Program-made: the position numbers and the translations under genes
The notes under the pieces: generated by a model
Databases searched by the model: none
The model's input: only the letters and a program-made list of their open reading frames with translations
What the model was told of the DNA's origin: nothing
DNA from: Apostichopus japonicus
Lineage: Eukaryota > Echinodermata > Holothuroidea > Aspidochirotida > Stichopodidae
Length of the DNA stretch: 64,000 nt
Assembly (NCBI RefSeq): GCF_037975245.1
Contig: NC_092568.1
Span: 496,001-560,000 of the forward strand
Direction: 5' to 3'
Shown here: positions 13,870 through 27,900 of the stretch, one piece after another
How positions within the stretch are numbered: the stretch's first letter is position 1
Layout: each line of letters begins with the position of its first letter

Positions 13870-14202
13870 CAGGGCCAGATTTACCATTGAAAAGGACAGG
13901 TATGCGTCCATGAGTCAGGAGGGGGGGGGGGGGGAGTGAGACAATTTCACTGAATATCTTTAAATCAAATATATTGATTACCTCTAGATATTACTTTTCA
14001 AATAACAGGGTATAACACAAATTCACCAGCAAAATTTATGAATAAGATGTTAAAACAATACATCCAATTGTCTACAGAAATAATAACTGCACATTGCCTG
14101 GTTTGGTTGCCTCACAGCCTATTGGGACCCCAAATTTAATGTCAGGCCCAGGTCTCCCACCCGACCCTGCCCAACACCCTAAAAGAGACAAATCTGGCCC
14201 TG
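13870..14202. mobile_element. MITE, 333 bp, hAT-like termini
   Basis: Termini are CAGGGCCAGATTTACC and the inverted ACAAATCTGGCCCTG. The interior is noncoding with a poly-G run. The CAGGG start fits hAT-type ends, but flanking 8-mers match only partly, so the superfamily is tentative. Confidence 0.6.
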
Positions 14203-15785
14203 TGTACTGGGTTTCCTTACTTGAAACGTTGACATGTTTTTAACTTACAATTGATTGATCGCTATGGAAATACCTTCACATAAGGTGAGAGCTTCTGCCC
14301 TTTGTCTGCTTAAACACACATTACAATGATATTCCATTTGAAATAGCAGCACTCTGTTCCCAGTTAATTACATGTGTGTTACTCATGTTGTAAGTATTAT
14401 ACATTGTACTAAAATATACCAATAAAACCCATGAGAAATTTTCTTAACTCAAAATCCCAATATGGCACATGTTGGGAAAATGTGGAATGCAACAAACTTG
14501 AGGTAATGGACCAGTTAGAGAGGTCTCCCCTTTACACCAGTAATTTTTCCCTTCAACATAACAAAATGTGAAATGTCTATCTACACACAATATTTCAATG
14601 TAGTTGTTGGCAGTTATTGTTGTTTTGTTCTTTACTGAAAGGATCTTAGAAAAAAAGAGCAACTGTGTTGGTTGTGATTATAACAGAAACTCTTGTTTGA
14701 ACACTTTTCACAATAAGCTTTTCATAGTTGACTTTGCTACCCAAAGCTCCATCCCACTATACAGGCATATTCTGTACTGTTAAAGTCACAATACTACACC
14801 GGCAATCTTTACCAACTGCAACTAAAGCAACTGGTCTCAATTATTAACATTCCTTTACCCACCAAACAAACTCATGGAAGTTAGTGCAATGGTTTATATC
14901 CCTAGAAGCCAAATCGAACATCAATTTTTCAATGGGAACATTTTTTCTTTCAGACAAATTACTATCAGGCAGTGGGGCTACACACTATTTTGGTATGCTG
15001 GGTATGCAGGGGTAGGGGAGGGGATGAGAGGGGGAGGAGTCTTTATGGGAGAGGGATGGGGTGAGGCAAGTGATGAGGCATGCAGCATCAAACACCCTGG
15101 TTGTATTGCTTCACTAATGCTTGAATTTTCTAGGAGGGTGATACATGTGCTTACCTTTGCTTTAGGGAGCTCCCAGAAATGATAATGCAATACTAGTGAG
15201 GTAGGGTTGTCATGGATAGGTATATATCGACTGTAATTCTTGGCAACATTTGGCAACATTTTGTTATGGAGAAACACATGCTAGTACACATGGCACAGGC
15301 AAGTATTTATTTCAGTTCTTAACACTCATGAAATTTTCAAATCTAAGTAAAGCTGGCAAAAACCTTTTTGATATGTTTCAATATTATGACAGAGCTTTTA
15401 GGCTTGACCTTCACCTTAAAGACTTATAGCCACCCAATAAATCTTTAAAAATCCTTAAATAGTTGTTGCTCACCATTCAATATATATATCCATATCCCAT
15501 ACACTAACTAACCACTATAAATGATACCATGATACATTATAACCACAAGTTTTAAATCCAAGAAGCACTTGCTAGCCACCTGGGATAGTCCTAAACACTG
15601 TCACCTTGTTAATCCTAAATACTCAATAATCGCCCTCTTGCTCCTAAAACACTTACTGACTACCACAGTAATAAAGAAACAGAAATAGAGAAAGAAAGCA
15701 GTTGAATGCATTTTTGATAAACTAAAAAGAACATGAGGTCTAAACTTGACAACCAACTAAGAAATTTTACATACTCATGTAAGTA

Positions 15786-15828
15786 TTCATTCATTCATCC
15801 ATCCATTCATTCATTCATTCATTCATTC
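15786..15828. repeat. (ATTC)n microsatellite
   Basis: Tetranucleotide run of about ten units with two ATCC variants. Confidence 0.9.
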
Positions 15829-16701
15829 AAAAACATGAATTAGTTAGCAATGAAAAGACATAAGTATTAACCTCAAATTTTCCAGAAGGCAAAAAAATAG
15901 GTCACCCATACTTAATCTTGGGCAAGCATTTTACTGGCATCGTGAAATCATGTTTCATCATTCAGTCATTTAGCGCAACTTTTTGAGATTGAGTGGAAAT
16001 TCTACCCAACCTAGAAAGTATTGCTCAAAATGAGGGTTGTAAAAAATCACACTAAGACATTCTCCAACCCCCCCCCCCCCCTATCTCTCTCTTGCCAAAC
16101 CCTTGATACTTTTTATAGGAGTATTAAACATGTTTCAACTAGGAAAATTCACAACTTTCCACATGAAAGTTGAATGAAATCTGATCTGTGAAAACAATGA
16201 ACAACATTTTTATGGGAATTTAGCCCAAAATACCTCCAATTAGTTAAACAAACTCAACTCAAAAAGCTGCTAAAATTGTCTAATTTTAACCCTCCTCAAT
16301 GTCTGGAAAAAGATCGGAAGGTTCCAATCTACAGAAAGGTACATTTAATACTCTTGAGTTTTAGCTTGCTCCAAGGCAGAGCCTGATGACATTCAATACT
16401 AATTCATTCAAATCTGAAAACTTTGTGGTTTGTCACTTTGGTCAATGTTATTGCTCATCACATCTAATTCATAACTCAGCAAACAGGAATCCACAGAAGT
16501 TATTATTTCTAGCAGATTATTTTGAAAAAGTCAACTCTTTGAGTAAGTAAATTGATTTTAAGATCGAGTAAAATTGAAAAAAATTAACATAAAAATAATC
16601 GCCCATAAAACAACATCATACAAAAACCCTGTTATGAGGATAACTACCCATCAAAACATTAAAAAAATGTAAAACAATAAACAAAAACTTTCTGGCAAAT
16701 A

Positions 16702-16707
16702 TTTATT
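16702..16707 (-). terminator. Likely polyadenylation signal of RMDN3
   Basis: AATAAA on the minus strand, about 120 bp past the RMDN3 stop codon; first canonical signal downstream. Confidence 0.6.
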
Positions 16708-16827
16708 TCATAAAACTTGTTCAACGGTTTGGAATGGAACATCAATAAATTTTAACAAAAACAAAACAAACTACAGTAGGGTGTTTACCAGCGAGCACTC
16801 TCTCGGATGACCTCAGAGGTCAATTTT

Positions 16828-19661
16828 TCATCTGTAGCTTTCCAGCATCTCTCTTGCCTTGTCTCTCAACTCTACTTCCTGAAAATTTCAAAATGAAATT
16901 GTTTAAGGCTTGTACATCTCATAAGTTGTCAAAATATTGCTATATTAATAAAAATTATCAATTTATTCATCTCAAGCTGTTTCAGTTAGTAATAAACTGG
17001 CTTCAAACCATATTTGTTTCCAATAATTTAGTGATACAGTTGCTGAAACCTTAATGAATATGGTATTAAAAGGTGCTTGATGATAAAATGGAGTAAAGCC
17101 AGTTTCGGCTGTAGCTATGAAGTTTGCTTGCAAATTAATGTGACATAAATGCTATTTTCATGCTATTTCAGTTGTCAGGCTATTCCTATGCTATTTAATA
17201 ATTGTCATAATATTGCTTTTGCTGGTTAAGTTGTCATGTTTATACTGCCATGTTATTTTAAGCGCTCGGGCTATTGCCATGCTATTTAAGTTGTGTGGGT
17301 ATTGCCACGCTATAGTATTGAAGTTGTTGGGCTATGTTCTATAAGTTGTCAGAATATTAATATGTTATTTAAAATGATCCAAAATTATCAGAAAAATAAA
17401 GGACAATTTCAAAACTTTTGGACTTTCATTTCACCCAGTGAAATGAAACTTGACTATCTAAGTTTAGACATTCATTGCTATTCAACTTTATACCAACCAT
17501 CACTGACAAATTTATCAAAGTCAACTGAAGAAAAACAAATGTTTATTTTCTGTACAACTATGCCAGCTGTGAAACATCTGCCAGGCTTCTCTTACGCAAT
17601 GCAAGCTTCAACATGGCCAAACTGTATACTGTCTCATTGCAGTAATAAATGCCACTTTAATACTACAAAGAATTGCTGAACTGAACTGAACCCCCTTTTG
17701 TCTTTAAACGGTCTATAAAGCAAATCTTTAAAACAGGTGTAAATGTATTCTGAGATGCAGATTTTTTATTCACTTTTCAACAGGCGGATTGTATTAAACT
17801 CCCATGATATTTATTAATATAGGTCATAAAATTTTAATGATTCTTTTTGAAAGAGAAATCGAAAAACATCTGAGATATATCAAAGGTGCATTCAGATTTG
17901 ATTGTCCTTTCCACAATGGGAATTGTAATTTCCCAGAGGGACAACATTTTACCTTCATGATTTTCTCTTCTCAAAACTTGTATTAATCTCATCAACAAAG
18001 CGCAGTGTGCAACCATTCACAGAGGTTACATTAGCCTACGGGCAAAATTCATGATTTCCTAAAGGCATGTTTCTATTTTAAGAAGATACATTGTCAATTT
18101 GAAAATTGAGTAAACCAATCAAGCATTTTCCCACACTTCTGACCAACACAATTTCACTCTAAATCAGGCGCGTAGCCAGGAATTTGCCAAGGGAGGGGCG
18201 AAACTGTAGATTCGGCATTGCAAACTATCTAAGCGTAGCGCCACCATGAGTTGGCGCGAAGCGTACAAGAAAATTTTGGCTGTAAATGCCTCCCAGATCG
18301 CCGGAAATGGCACTTCCCATGCCTTGTTAGTTGCATCTTAGCATTTTCTCTTTTAAAAATACTAGCGATATCATAAAAACCTTGAAAAATTTTGTAAAAA
18401 ATATGCTCAAGGGGGGGGCGGCTGCCCCCTTTGCCCCCCCCTTGGCTACGCGCCTGCTCTAAATTGAAAGCAACCACTCTGACTTTTCACTAGCCAATCA
18501 GAGACTCTAAACTAACTTGCAATGCCTTATACATACATATACACACAGTCACACACTGTTTCCTTTGACATGTTTGGAGCAAGTATTACAGGGTACAAAA
18601 CTATGTACACTTAAAACCTTAAACCACTTCAAAACCTTAAAATTATGCTGCATTATTTGTTCAAGTTCAAATTTTGTTTGTCTTCTGGCATTTTATAAAC
18701 ACAAATTGTTGTTGTTTTTCTTATTGAATCCTATGTAGATGGTAGGTTATGCCTTTGTTGCATATTTTGCTGTGAATTGTTACTCAAGTTAAAAACATTT
18801 GGTAGCTTTTGCAAGGTAAGCACTCCCCTCATGCAAATACATTTGAGCATGAAATATATGGTTAATTTTTTTTCTCAGAAAGACAAAGTTTATAACCTTG
18901 ATAAATTCTGCCACTATTCAAAATAATACCCACAACTAGACAAGGGCATATACTCATTTTCTGCAGCGAGTGCATTTAATTTGTATATAATAATATGTGA
19001 AGAAGTGGTTATTGTCATTAATTGAATAATTGGTAATCCAGATTATAACAGCATTGGTACTACACATACAGTAGGACTACTAACTTGAGTGAATTTGAGG
19101 GGGTGGAATGCTCTTTATAGGAAAAGCTTTAAACTTTAGGTAAGAAAGACTTATCGAAAAGGACCACACGCTGAAGCAACATTACAACACCAGGACAGAC
19201 TGGAAGGGAAGGGAAGGGGTATAATGTAAAGGTAAAACCATTTGAAGGAACAGTTAAGTAACAGTCGAGTAACAGTGAGAATTAAGAAACTTCTCTGGAT
19301 ATATAAATTGCTCATTGGGATGGAGAATTGGGAGGAGGGGTTTGTGGACTGTTATCAAAGCAGTTACAAAGCAGTGGTACGCACCTCCACTGAATTTCCC
19401 TGAAAGGTGATGCTTTTCTCCAAAAGCTCTGCAACAGGATCTGTCTCTCCCTTCTTGATGTAGCACTAAAGAGACACAACAACAACACAAAATAGATGTA
19501 TATGTATTTATATATATAACGCCTACAGTGAAATTACAACCTACAATCAGCGTCCATATCCTAGTGGTTTGGGTGTCCGCATATAAAGCGGGAGGCTGGG
19601 GTTCGAATCCCGGTGGAGGCTGGAACTTTTTTCACTGTTCTGGATATTTCAACTCACTACG

Positions 19662-19730
<69 letters not shown>

Positions 19731-21445
19731 TATAGATATATATATATATATATATTTATATATGTATAAATAAATAATCATCCATAAATCTATGATCACT
19801 TTGAAAAATCTAATGTTTCAAAAACGTTCATTGGTTGATTATCTCCCTCGGGTACATTGTAAGGGCAAAGCATACATTTATTGTCTTATACTATCACATT
19901 AAAGTAACAGTTTACCAGTATGCTGGAGTGCCTTTGTTATTAGGCAAAAAAGACCTTCATAACTTTGTATCTTTTATTCTACTTTTTCTGTTTCAAAACC
20001 TGTTACAGACAAATCAACCCATATGCATTTGTCTTGTAGTAACAAGTCAAATGATGAATGCATTTTGTTACTCAATTTAATGGACATTGAATGTGAAGCA
20101 TTAAATTAAATTGCCAAATTTTGCCATGATGCAAAAGTCTTGACCAAAATGGGGCCACCCTTCTCCAATTTGTTTTAAGATACTACAGTATACCAGAATC
20201 CAAAATGGCAGCTGCAAGTCAAAATAGTATTTAATATATTAATATATATTAATTCATCTCAAATGAAAAGATGTTCTGAAGACCTCGATTAGGACTCCTG
20301 ATTGATAAACAACATCCTTGAATCAACCAACACTGAACGAAAGATTGCAATGAGATTTCAAAACTAACTTGACTTCATTTAAGCTACTATGTGGTTAATG
20401 GCGAACATACATACCTCTGCCATATAAAATGGATTACAGTTAGAGAAACCAGGTTCAAGACTCTCTGCTTTCTTAAACCATTTCAGAGCAGTGTCCAACG
20501 AGACAGGTTCTGTGAGTCCATACATTGTGACAACCGCTTTACGCTGGACCCATCCCATGTTGGCTAGCTGTGAAAACAAACAGGTATGTCAAAATGTAAA
20601 TGAATTGTTTGTTTTTCATCTTCATATCAAAATTAAAGGTAATGTGCTAATTTTTATGCTGAAAATGTAAACTATTTGTCTGCCTACATTACAGAATAAA
20701 CTACAGACTAAAGAATATAGAATATCTTCTGTATTTTAAATAGTACAAGCACCAACGAGCTTTAATATATTGAAAAAAACCCAAAAACAATCAGTAAAGA
20801 AATAAATACTTTAAATGACTTTAAAATGATTTACTTCATTTAAAGAGAAATTTAACCAACCATATAGCAATACATTGGTGGGAAAGATGGGTTTCTTATT
20901 AATCTCATGTAGGATTTAACATTGGGTGTGTGTCTTATTAATTATGAAACAATTTAATGGAAAACAATAGACAATTGTGAACGAACTGTACTATAAATTA
21001 TGTGACACATAATATATTCCTTTCACCAGACAATCACATTTCATGGGAATTTTTGAATTATTTTATACTGCCCCTCCCTTCCTTCTCTTCCTCTCCTCAA
21101 CCCCCTCCCCCCCCCTCCCTTCATTAACCATACATATTTAGTTATACTACAATCAATAACCTATGAACAACTTTACATTTGCAATAAAACTATGCTACAT
21201 CCAAGTTCTATGAATGGTTGATTTTTATGTTGTAGCTATTATACAAGACTATGGCAAGTATTGCATACCGTGTAGATGAATCTGCCATAAAGATGGCTAA
21301 TATAGGCATCCGTAGGTTTCAACTCGAGCGCTTTTTCCAGGTGAAACTAGGAAGAGAAAAAAGTATGGCAGCCACTTACAGTTTGAGAAATATCACACAC
21401 ACACATACATAATATTTAATATATAGTTTAGTCACTGTTTATATA

Positions 21446-21501
<56 letters not shown>

Positions 21502-21605
21502 GTTGAGACTAATTGAGATTAAATGGAACACTGTGTTCCACTAGTCTCATCATATATTTCCACCGGACATAGAGCACTCTGCGCCAAGATAGACGGCAAC
21601 CAACC

Positions 21606-21651
<46 letters not shown>

Positions 21652-21874
21652 TTATATATATATATATATATATAGGAATAACGGAAAAACTGTTAAACAA
21701 CTATGCTGCATTTAGAGAAAGGCTGGATCTCGAGTGAGATACAATAATTAAATTAGGTAAGTGATTGGAAGTAAAACAGCCAATGTTTGGTTTTTGCAGA
21801 GCTTTCGAGCAAAACTAGCTCTTCTTCAGTGCATGATCACCGAAAGTGACAAGGAGTAGCAGGAATTGAAACTG

Positions 21875-21961
<87 letters not shown>

Positions 21962-24900
21962 GTATAAGTATATGCCTTGGTAAGTACAGTTGTTACTCGG
22001 AGTTTCACGCCCTTAGGGTGGCGATCATCAGACAACATATATATATATATATATATATATACATATCAGACCTCCCAGCAGCTCTTCAACAAAATCAAGG
22101 TTTTTGTAAAGGTTGTAAATGAAGAAATATAGGTTTTTAAGGCTTCAAACATGAAAATAAAGGTTTATAAAGGTCCAAAATGAAGTTGGTTTGTAAGATA
22201 CTCACCATTTTTACATCATCTGTGGCCCTTATTTAAATACCTGACTTACATTAACTGTTGTTTGTGAGTCGGTTTTGTATCACTGCATGAATCATGCCTG
22301 GCTGTCCACAAAAACTTAATGACCAATGGTTAGCATGACTGAATACAATTTTTCTACACTAAACTAAATCTTTAAAATATTTTGTGTTCAACCTAAAACT
22401 AGAGCACCAATGGTGCAGAAGCTCATACCTTTTCGAGCTTAAAAATATAGGGCCCACAAAACTTTATGGCCCACCAAATTTCAGGCCATTTTACAGATTC
22501 CACCAATTTTGGGCCCATGAGGGATAACCCCCCTCCGTTAGCAGAATCCTGGCCACACCACTGGCTATAATTCCTATTTTCCCCCTTTAAATGCTATTTT
22601 ACCCACTCTCTCAAACAATACCACTGACCTACCCTATTAAACTTTCTCCCCTCTACCTGAGCAGACCTGAAGCACTCCTTGCCAAAATTTTGGCTGGCTG
22701 CCTACATACCTCAGGCTCAAAGACTTCTAAGAATTGCAAGTGCTGATTGGCTATAGGGCTCTTATGCTTACAGTCCAACAGTTAATAACAACTCCCAGTC
22801 CTGCTTTAATTCCACTAACAGCCTCTGCAGAGCTTAACCACAAATGTAAACAAACACTGCAGAGACTGGGAGACAAATTAAAGGAGCTTTGGCAAAAGGT
22901 GAAGGCTGAGATTTTTTTAAACAATGGGGATTAATTGTAATTAATTAACTTTTGACCAAAAATTATTAGGCATCACCTTATTCATACACAATCCAACAAT
23001 CATCAGTTCAACTTTGAATATGATCCATCAAAATCTTGAGGAGATTGAGATATTTGAAAATATTACAAAGAATGACCCCCGATGACCCCCTAAATGTCCT
23101 TTGACCTCAATTTTCCGAACACCCCTCGTAACTCTCATCCCGAGGAACGTTGTGACTAAGTTTCATTATAACTGGCCATACACTGTACAAACAGGAGCAA
23201 TTTGAAAATATAGGGCTGCGGCCCGGGCCACAAAAGACCCCTAGTTGATCTTTGATCTCAAATTCATGAACACCCTGAAGGTAAAACATCCATAGTACTA
23301 TCGTGACAAACCCTCAACATTGTACCATGGAATCTGTAGGAGAAGAAGCATTTTGCGTATTTCCACAAAATGGCCCATTACGGCCCACAGGTGACCTTTG
23401 ACCCCAAATTTCGGACCATCTCTGATGGCCCTATACCCAATGGTCCTTGTGTCCAAGTTTCATGAAATTCCATCAAACACTGTTTTACCAATTGTTGACG
23501 GATAGAGTGATAGAGTGGTAGAGTGATAGACGCTGCACTGTAACAATAGCTCACACCAGCATGCTGGTAAGAGCTAATAAAAATGAAGGTTTTTAAAGGT
23601 TTCAAAAGTTTCACTAGGAGGTCTGATATATACAAAGTTACATATGCCAATGAGTTTTATTAATTAGTTTCAATCTTCATTCTGGTGTTCCATTTCCATT
23701 TTCCATTTCCGGCAAAGTCTATAAATGTTTTATATTTGACATTTGGTACACAAAAAAAATGAATTCTCTGAGCAAGTACAAAATGTACAGATAATAAATG
23801 CCTCAGAATAGTACCAAAAAGGTATATACTGGCTTTGAATGTAACTATTCTCTGGTGTTTCCTCAAGGATATAAGGTTGCTGGTCTCAATTCAAATGAGA
23901 AATATTACATTTTATAAAAAAAGAAAAAAATTAGTCTGAGCTACGGTTTCTTAGCGTCAAATAGCATATGATTTTGCAACGTAACAGAAAAACTAAATAT
24001 TTACAATGCAGTTGTCAAAAAACACCTGGTAATTCAGAACTTTTGCTGACAGAATGCAAGTGCATCTAACAATGCTAAGGATGCTAATAATATTCAATTT
24101 GTTGAGGCAAGTTTGTTGAAGCAATTTTAACCCTTTTACCAAACTATGTCAAATACACACACATGCCTTTTCAATGAACAGGAAACATCAACAGTCAACA
24201 TTAATTAATCACACATCCTCATAATTTTTGCACAGGAAAGGACAAACTAATCGTCATGGTGATTGTCACCTGGATACAACCATAGAATAAGTGTTGTAAT
24301 TATATAGTCCATGCCAGTAACCTCTGTGTAAGTTTTCATATCAAGCGATGAATTTTTACTACAGATAAAGATAGATTTAAGAAACAGGGAAACTTTGGAT
24401 GTACTTAAACAGCAGCTGACAGCTTGGGGGGGGGGAAGGGGGAGGAGGGACTTTTAATTGTTAAATTATATTATCCGTTCACGTCTCACTGGCATAAAAT
24501 TTGTAATACAGAAAAATAAAGAAGATAGAAAGGTTGGCCATGAACTCACATTATAGCTGGTTGCCTTTATTTTATTAAATTATAACCCCTGGTGAACTCT
24601 CCATTAGGCTGATCATTTACTCACCATTAAGTGGCTCCATACTGACACACTAATCCAATACCCTTCTACCCCACCCCACCCCCCCATCCCCCATCCCACC
24701 TCCCCTACCTCCCACCTCCTCTCTCCTCCAATCAAAAAATCATAGGTGGTTCCAGCTGGAAGTACAGTTAAACATTTGATGAAAACTTAAACCAGAAGTA
24801 CAATACCACACACAGTTTTCTGATACCCATAACCTCGGACAAATGTACCAGTCTGAAAAATAATTCCATTAGTGATAGGTGGAAATCAAAGTAGCGGAAA

Positions 24901-27900
24901 ACCTAACCACTCGATGACTATAAATAGCTTAGAACAGAAGAACAAATTACTCTTTATTTTTTTCCCCTTCAAATACCTGTACTGTAGCTGTACCAGTCTA
25001 AAATAATTCCTTGAGGGATACATGGAATCAACAGGAAATTAACAAAGCACTTGATGACAGCAACCATCCTGCCTTTAGTCTAATATGCAGATTAGATGAG
25101 GGTTTAATACATCTGCACTGAATGTGTAGTAGTCTGATGCTAAGTATTGATGGGTGTCTTAAAAATGTAAAAATCATTATCGAGGCTATAACCTTTGTAG
25201 AAACATTGCACTATTCAGAGGTGGAGTCAGGGAAAGATTGCGTGGGGGGGGGGGAGGGGTGTGGTGTGATATGCCCCCTCCCATTTGAAAATTGTTTGGC
25301 AATGCACATTAGCTACAAACAAGGAGCATAGTGAAAAAAATTTGGCTTTGTTCTTATACCCCTATTTTGGTATTAATTGTGGTATCTACAGATATTTGCC
25401 CTCCACTTGACCCCTCGTCCCAGAAATCTTGGAGCCACCCACCACTGCTGTTTAATTTAAAAAAAAGTGACTCTGGCAGAAGAAGGGAGCGTCGTCACGT
25501 AATGTTAGTAAACAGAACACAAATAGCTGCTTCAGGACAAAAGACTTAGTAGTGTACGTACCTTGAACAATTTCCCGATGCCCATGGCCTCTGAGAGCGG
25601 CACCCAGTCTGAAATAATCCCTTGCGTGATGCTGTAATACTTGTGTGCTTCCGCATCAAACTCATCCAAACCAACGGCTTTCTCCGCATCGTCTCGAGCT
25701 GGAAACAATTTTTGGAAGGAAGAAGAAAAATAATTCTACATGTGTGGGTTAAAAACTTGTATAATCTACTCTCATTTCATAGATTATGCTAGATTATGCT
25801 TAACATTGAATATAAGAGGTTTGTTGAGATAAATTGGAGGCATGCAATAAAGTGTGCAGTATGCATTACTTGTAATAGCAACTATATAAAACACTGAACT
25901 CAATTGTTATATATAGCCTCTAAACATACACTATCCTTATACATACTATAATATCTTAACAGGAATGGCAGGGAAAACCCACACGTAGGAGAGTTGAGTA
26001 GTGAAAGACTACTCATGGTCTCTGATCAAAAAGTGTTGATACTTGTCATCTCAGACCAACAACTCTTAACCGACTTCACGATAGGAGTGGAGTTGCCTTG
26101 AACTATTCCTGTATTTTCTTATGCAATTGACTTGCCCTTGAGACTCTCAGAAAATATGGTGATTCTAGGTTGTGTTTGTAAAACACCATCTACTTTAAAT
26201 ATGAGTGTTGTTGCAGTATCCACACAACATACTCAGAGAAGACAAGTGTTAACTGTCAGTGACAAGATTGGAAGCATCATAAGAAGCTAAAAATTTCTAC
26301 CACTGCTCTACAGACACAATGTGAAGCAATTTGTGTTTTTCTCACAGTCATTAAAATATATACAAACACTTTTGATTTATGATTTTGCAAATACTGTGTT
26401 TTTACCACACCATTTTCTGCTTGGATATTCTGTGCCGGCAATGCTGAAAGAATACCCACTACTGCCTAAGTAATGTGAATTTTACTGAGTTTTGTTTACT
26501 CATAAAAAACAGCTATTTCAACCTGTTTGTACTGACAGACACAGAGATGTGTCACTTGCGTTACTTTACAATATTGGTGGAAAAGGGGAGAAGGGTAAGG
26601 TCTTGATGCAGATAGACATGGAGACTATACTCACAGTCACAATATGATTGAATTAAGTAAAAATACATCAAAAGAGTGTCTGATTAATATTATAACCATA
26701 ATTATGTTGCTAGGATTACTGATGGGTTTTACTTTTAAAGCCAGTCCCAACCATCAAATTAACAGCCAGCAATCCATCAAAGCAGTCTTTGGAATTAACA
26801 AGTGGTGATGTTTACATTGACTCTGAGAAGTTAAACAGCTTGGATTTGACAGAGACAGACCACATAAATGAAAATCTTTCAAGCAGCCTTTACATTTTGC
26901 TACTGCAGATATTATTTCACATTAACTTTTATCAAAACCCCATCAGGATCAGCACACATGTTATAGAATGTTAATATATCCAAGCCATTATTAAACATCC
27001 ACCATACAATCATCAAATTTAAAGACCATATTTTAACAGGCAGGCTTCATATTAAGACTGATATATACATCTCAATTATATCTGTAGTTCTGTTCAATAA
27101 GTGACTTTCTTGACTAAGATTGTCAGTTATACAGTACTATGGACTAGGCGAGTCCTAGTTCATGAAGCGTACCTGAATACACCAATTCTTTCTGTCGTTC
27201 TCCATCTCCCTGTGAGTTGACAATTTCTCCAACAAGAACTTTTGCTTTAGCAAGCCTCCAAAGAACCTGAGCATCATCTGGGAACTAAGAAGAACAACAG
27301 ATTAAACAACAATTAAATAGCCGTATAAAACTTGATTGGTTAGGTAACTTTAGCTTGAATGGAACAAGTACAAAGAAACAAAGCTCGGGTTTTTACTCTT
27401 TAATTTGACCAAATATCTTAAGGGTATGTTAAATCGTGAGGTTAAGATCTTTTGGGAGTTAGTAAGGGGAGGTTTTTCAGGTCTGTGGTTTCTGATATAG
27501 GTGACTTGTAAAAATGAGCTTTTTTGTTTGTATTTGGTTCATTCTGAAAATTTTCAACAATTTTCACTTAAATTATGTCAATTGGCACAATTACTGTATA
27601 GGCCTACTTCCAGAAAGGACATCATTGCTCAGTAAACATAGTAATTACTTAGCATTTCCTTCTGAATAATGAATTGGGCATTTGATCTTAATGTTACTAA
27701 TTTCCTTTAAGTTTCATAACCAAATGACATGCATCCAACAACGATTACTGAAAACGAAATGATTACTACCTTTGGAGCTTCCTTTTCCATTAACACCAAA
27801 GACTTATTAATATCATCATATGATCCAAGAAAAAGTTGATCAGCTTCTTGGATAAGCTTGGCAGCTGTATATTTTTCTTCCTCTCTAGCATCCTTGTACA

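Larger units (their letters stand above)
8052..16701. other. Long noncoding interval between the coiled-coil gene and the RMDN3 3' end
   Basis: About 8.6 kb with no coding exon that I can support. It should hold the promoter and 5' untranslated exon(s) of the minus-strand gene at 6907-8033, probably within the first few kb. It contains an inverted-repeat element, a 39-bp minisatellite, a paragraph-type dispersed repeat, a MITE at 13870 and an (ATTC)n run, each listed separately. GC homopolymers occur at about 13919 and 16069. Confidence 0.6.

Noticed and set aside
17293-17679. 128-codon frame in the last RMDN3 intron
   Set aside because: Codon content and composition are like translated AT-rich noncoding DNA; no motif.
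19549-19622. Working tRNA gene
   Set aside because: Pol III boxes and fold are good, but anticodon ATA, a mismatched T stem and the adjacent TA array favour a SINE head or pseudogene.
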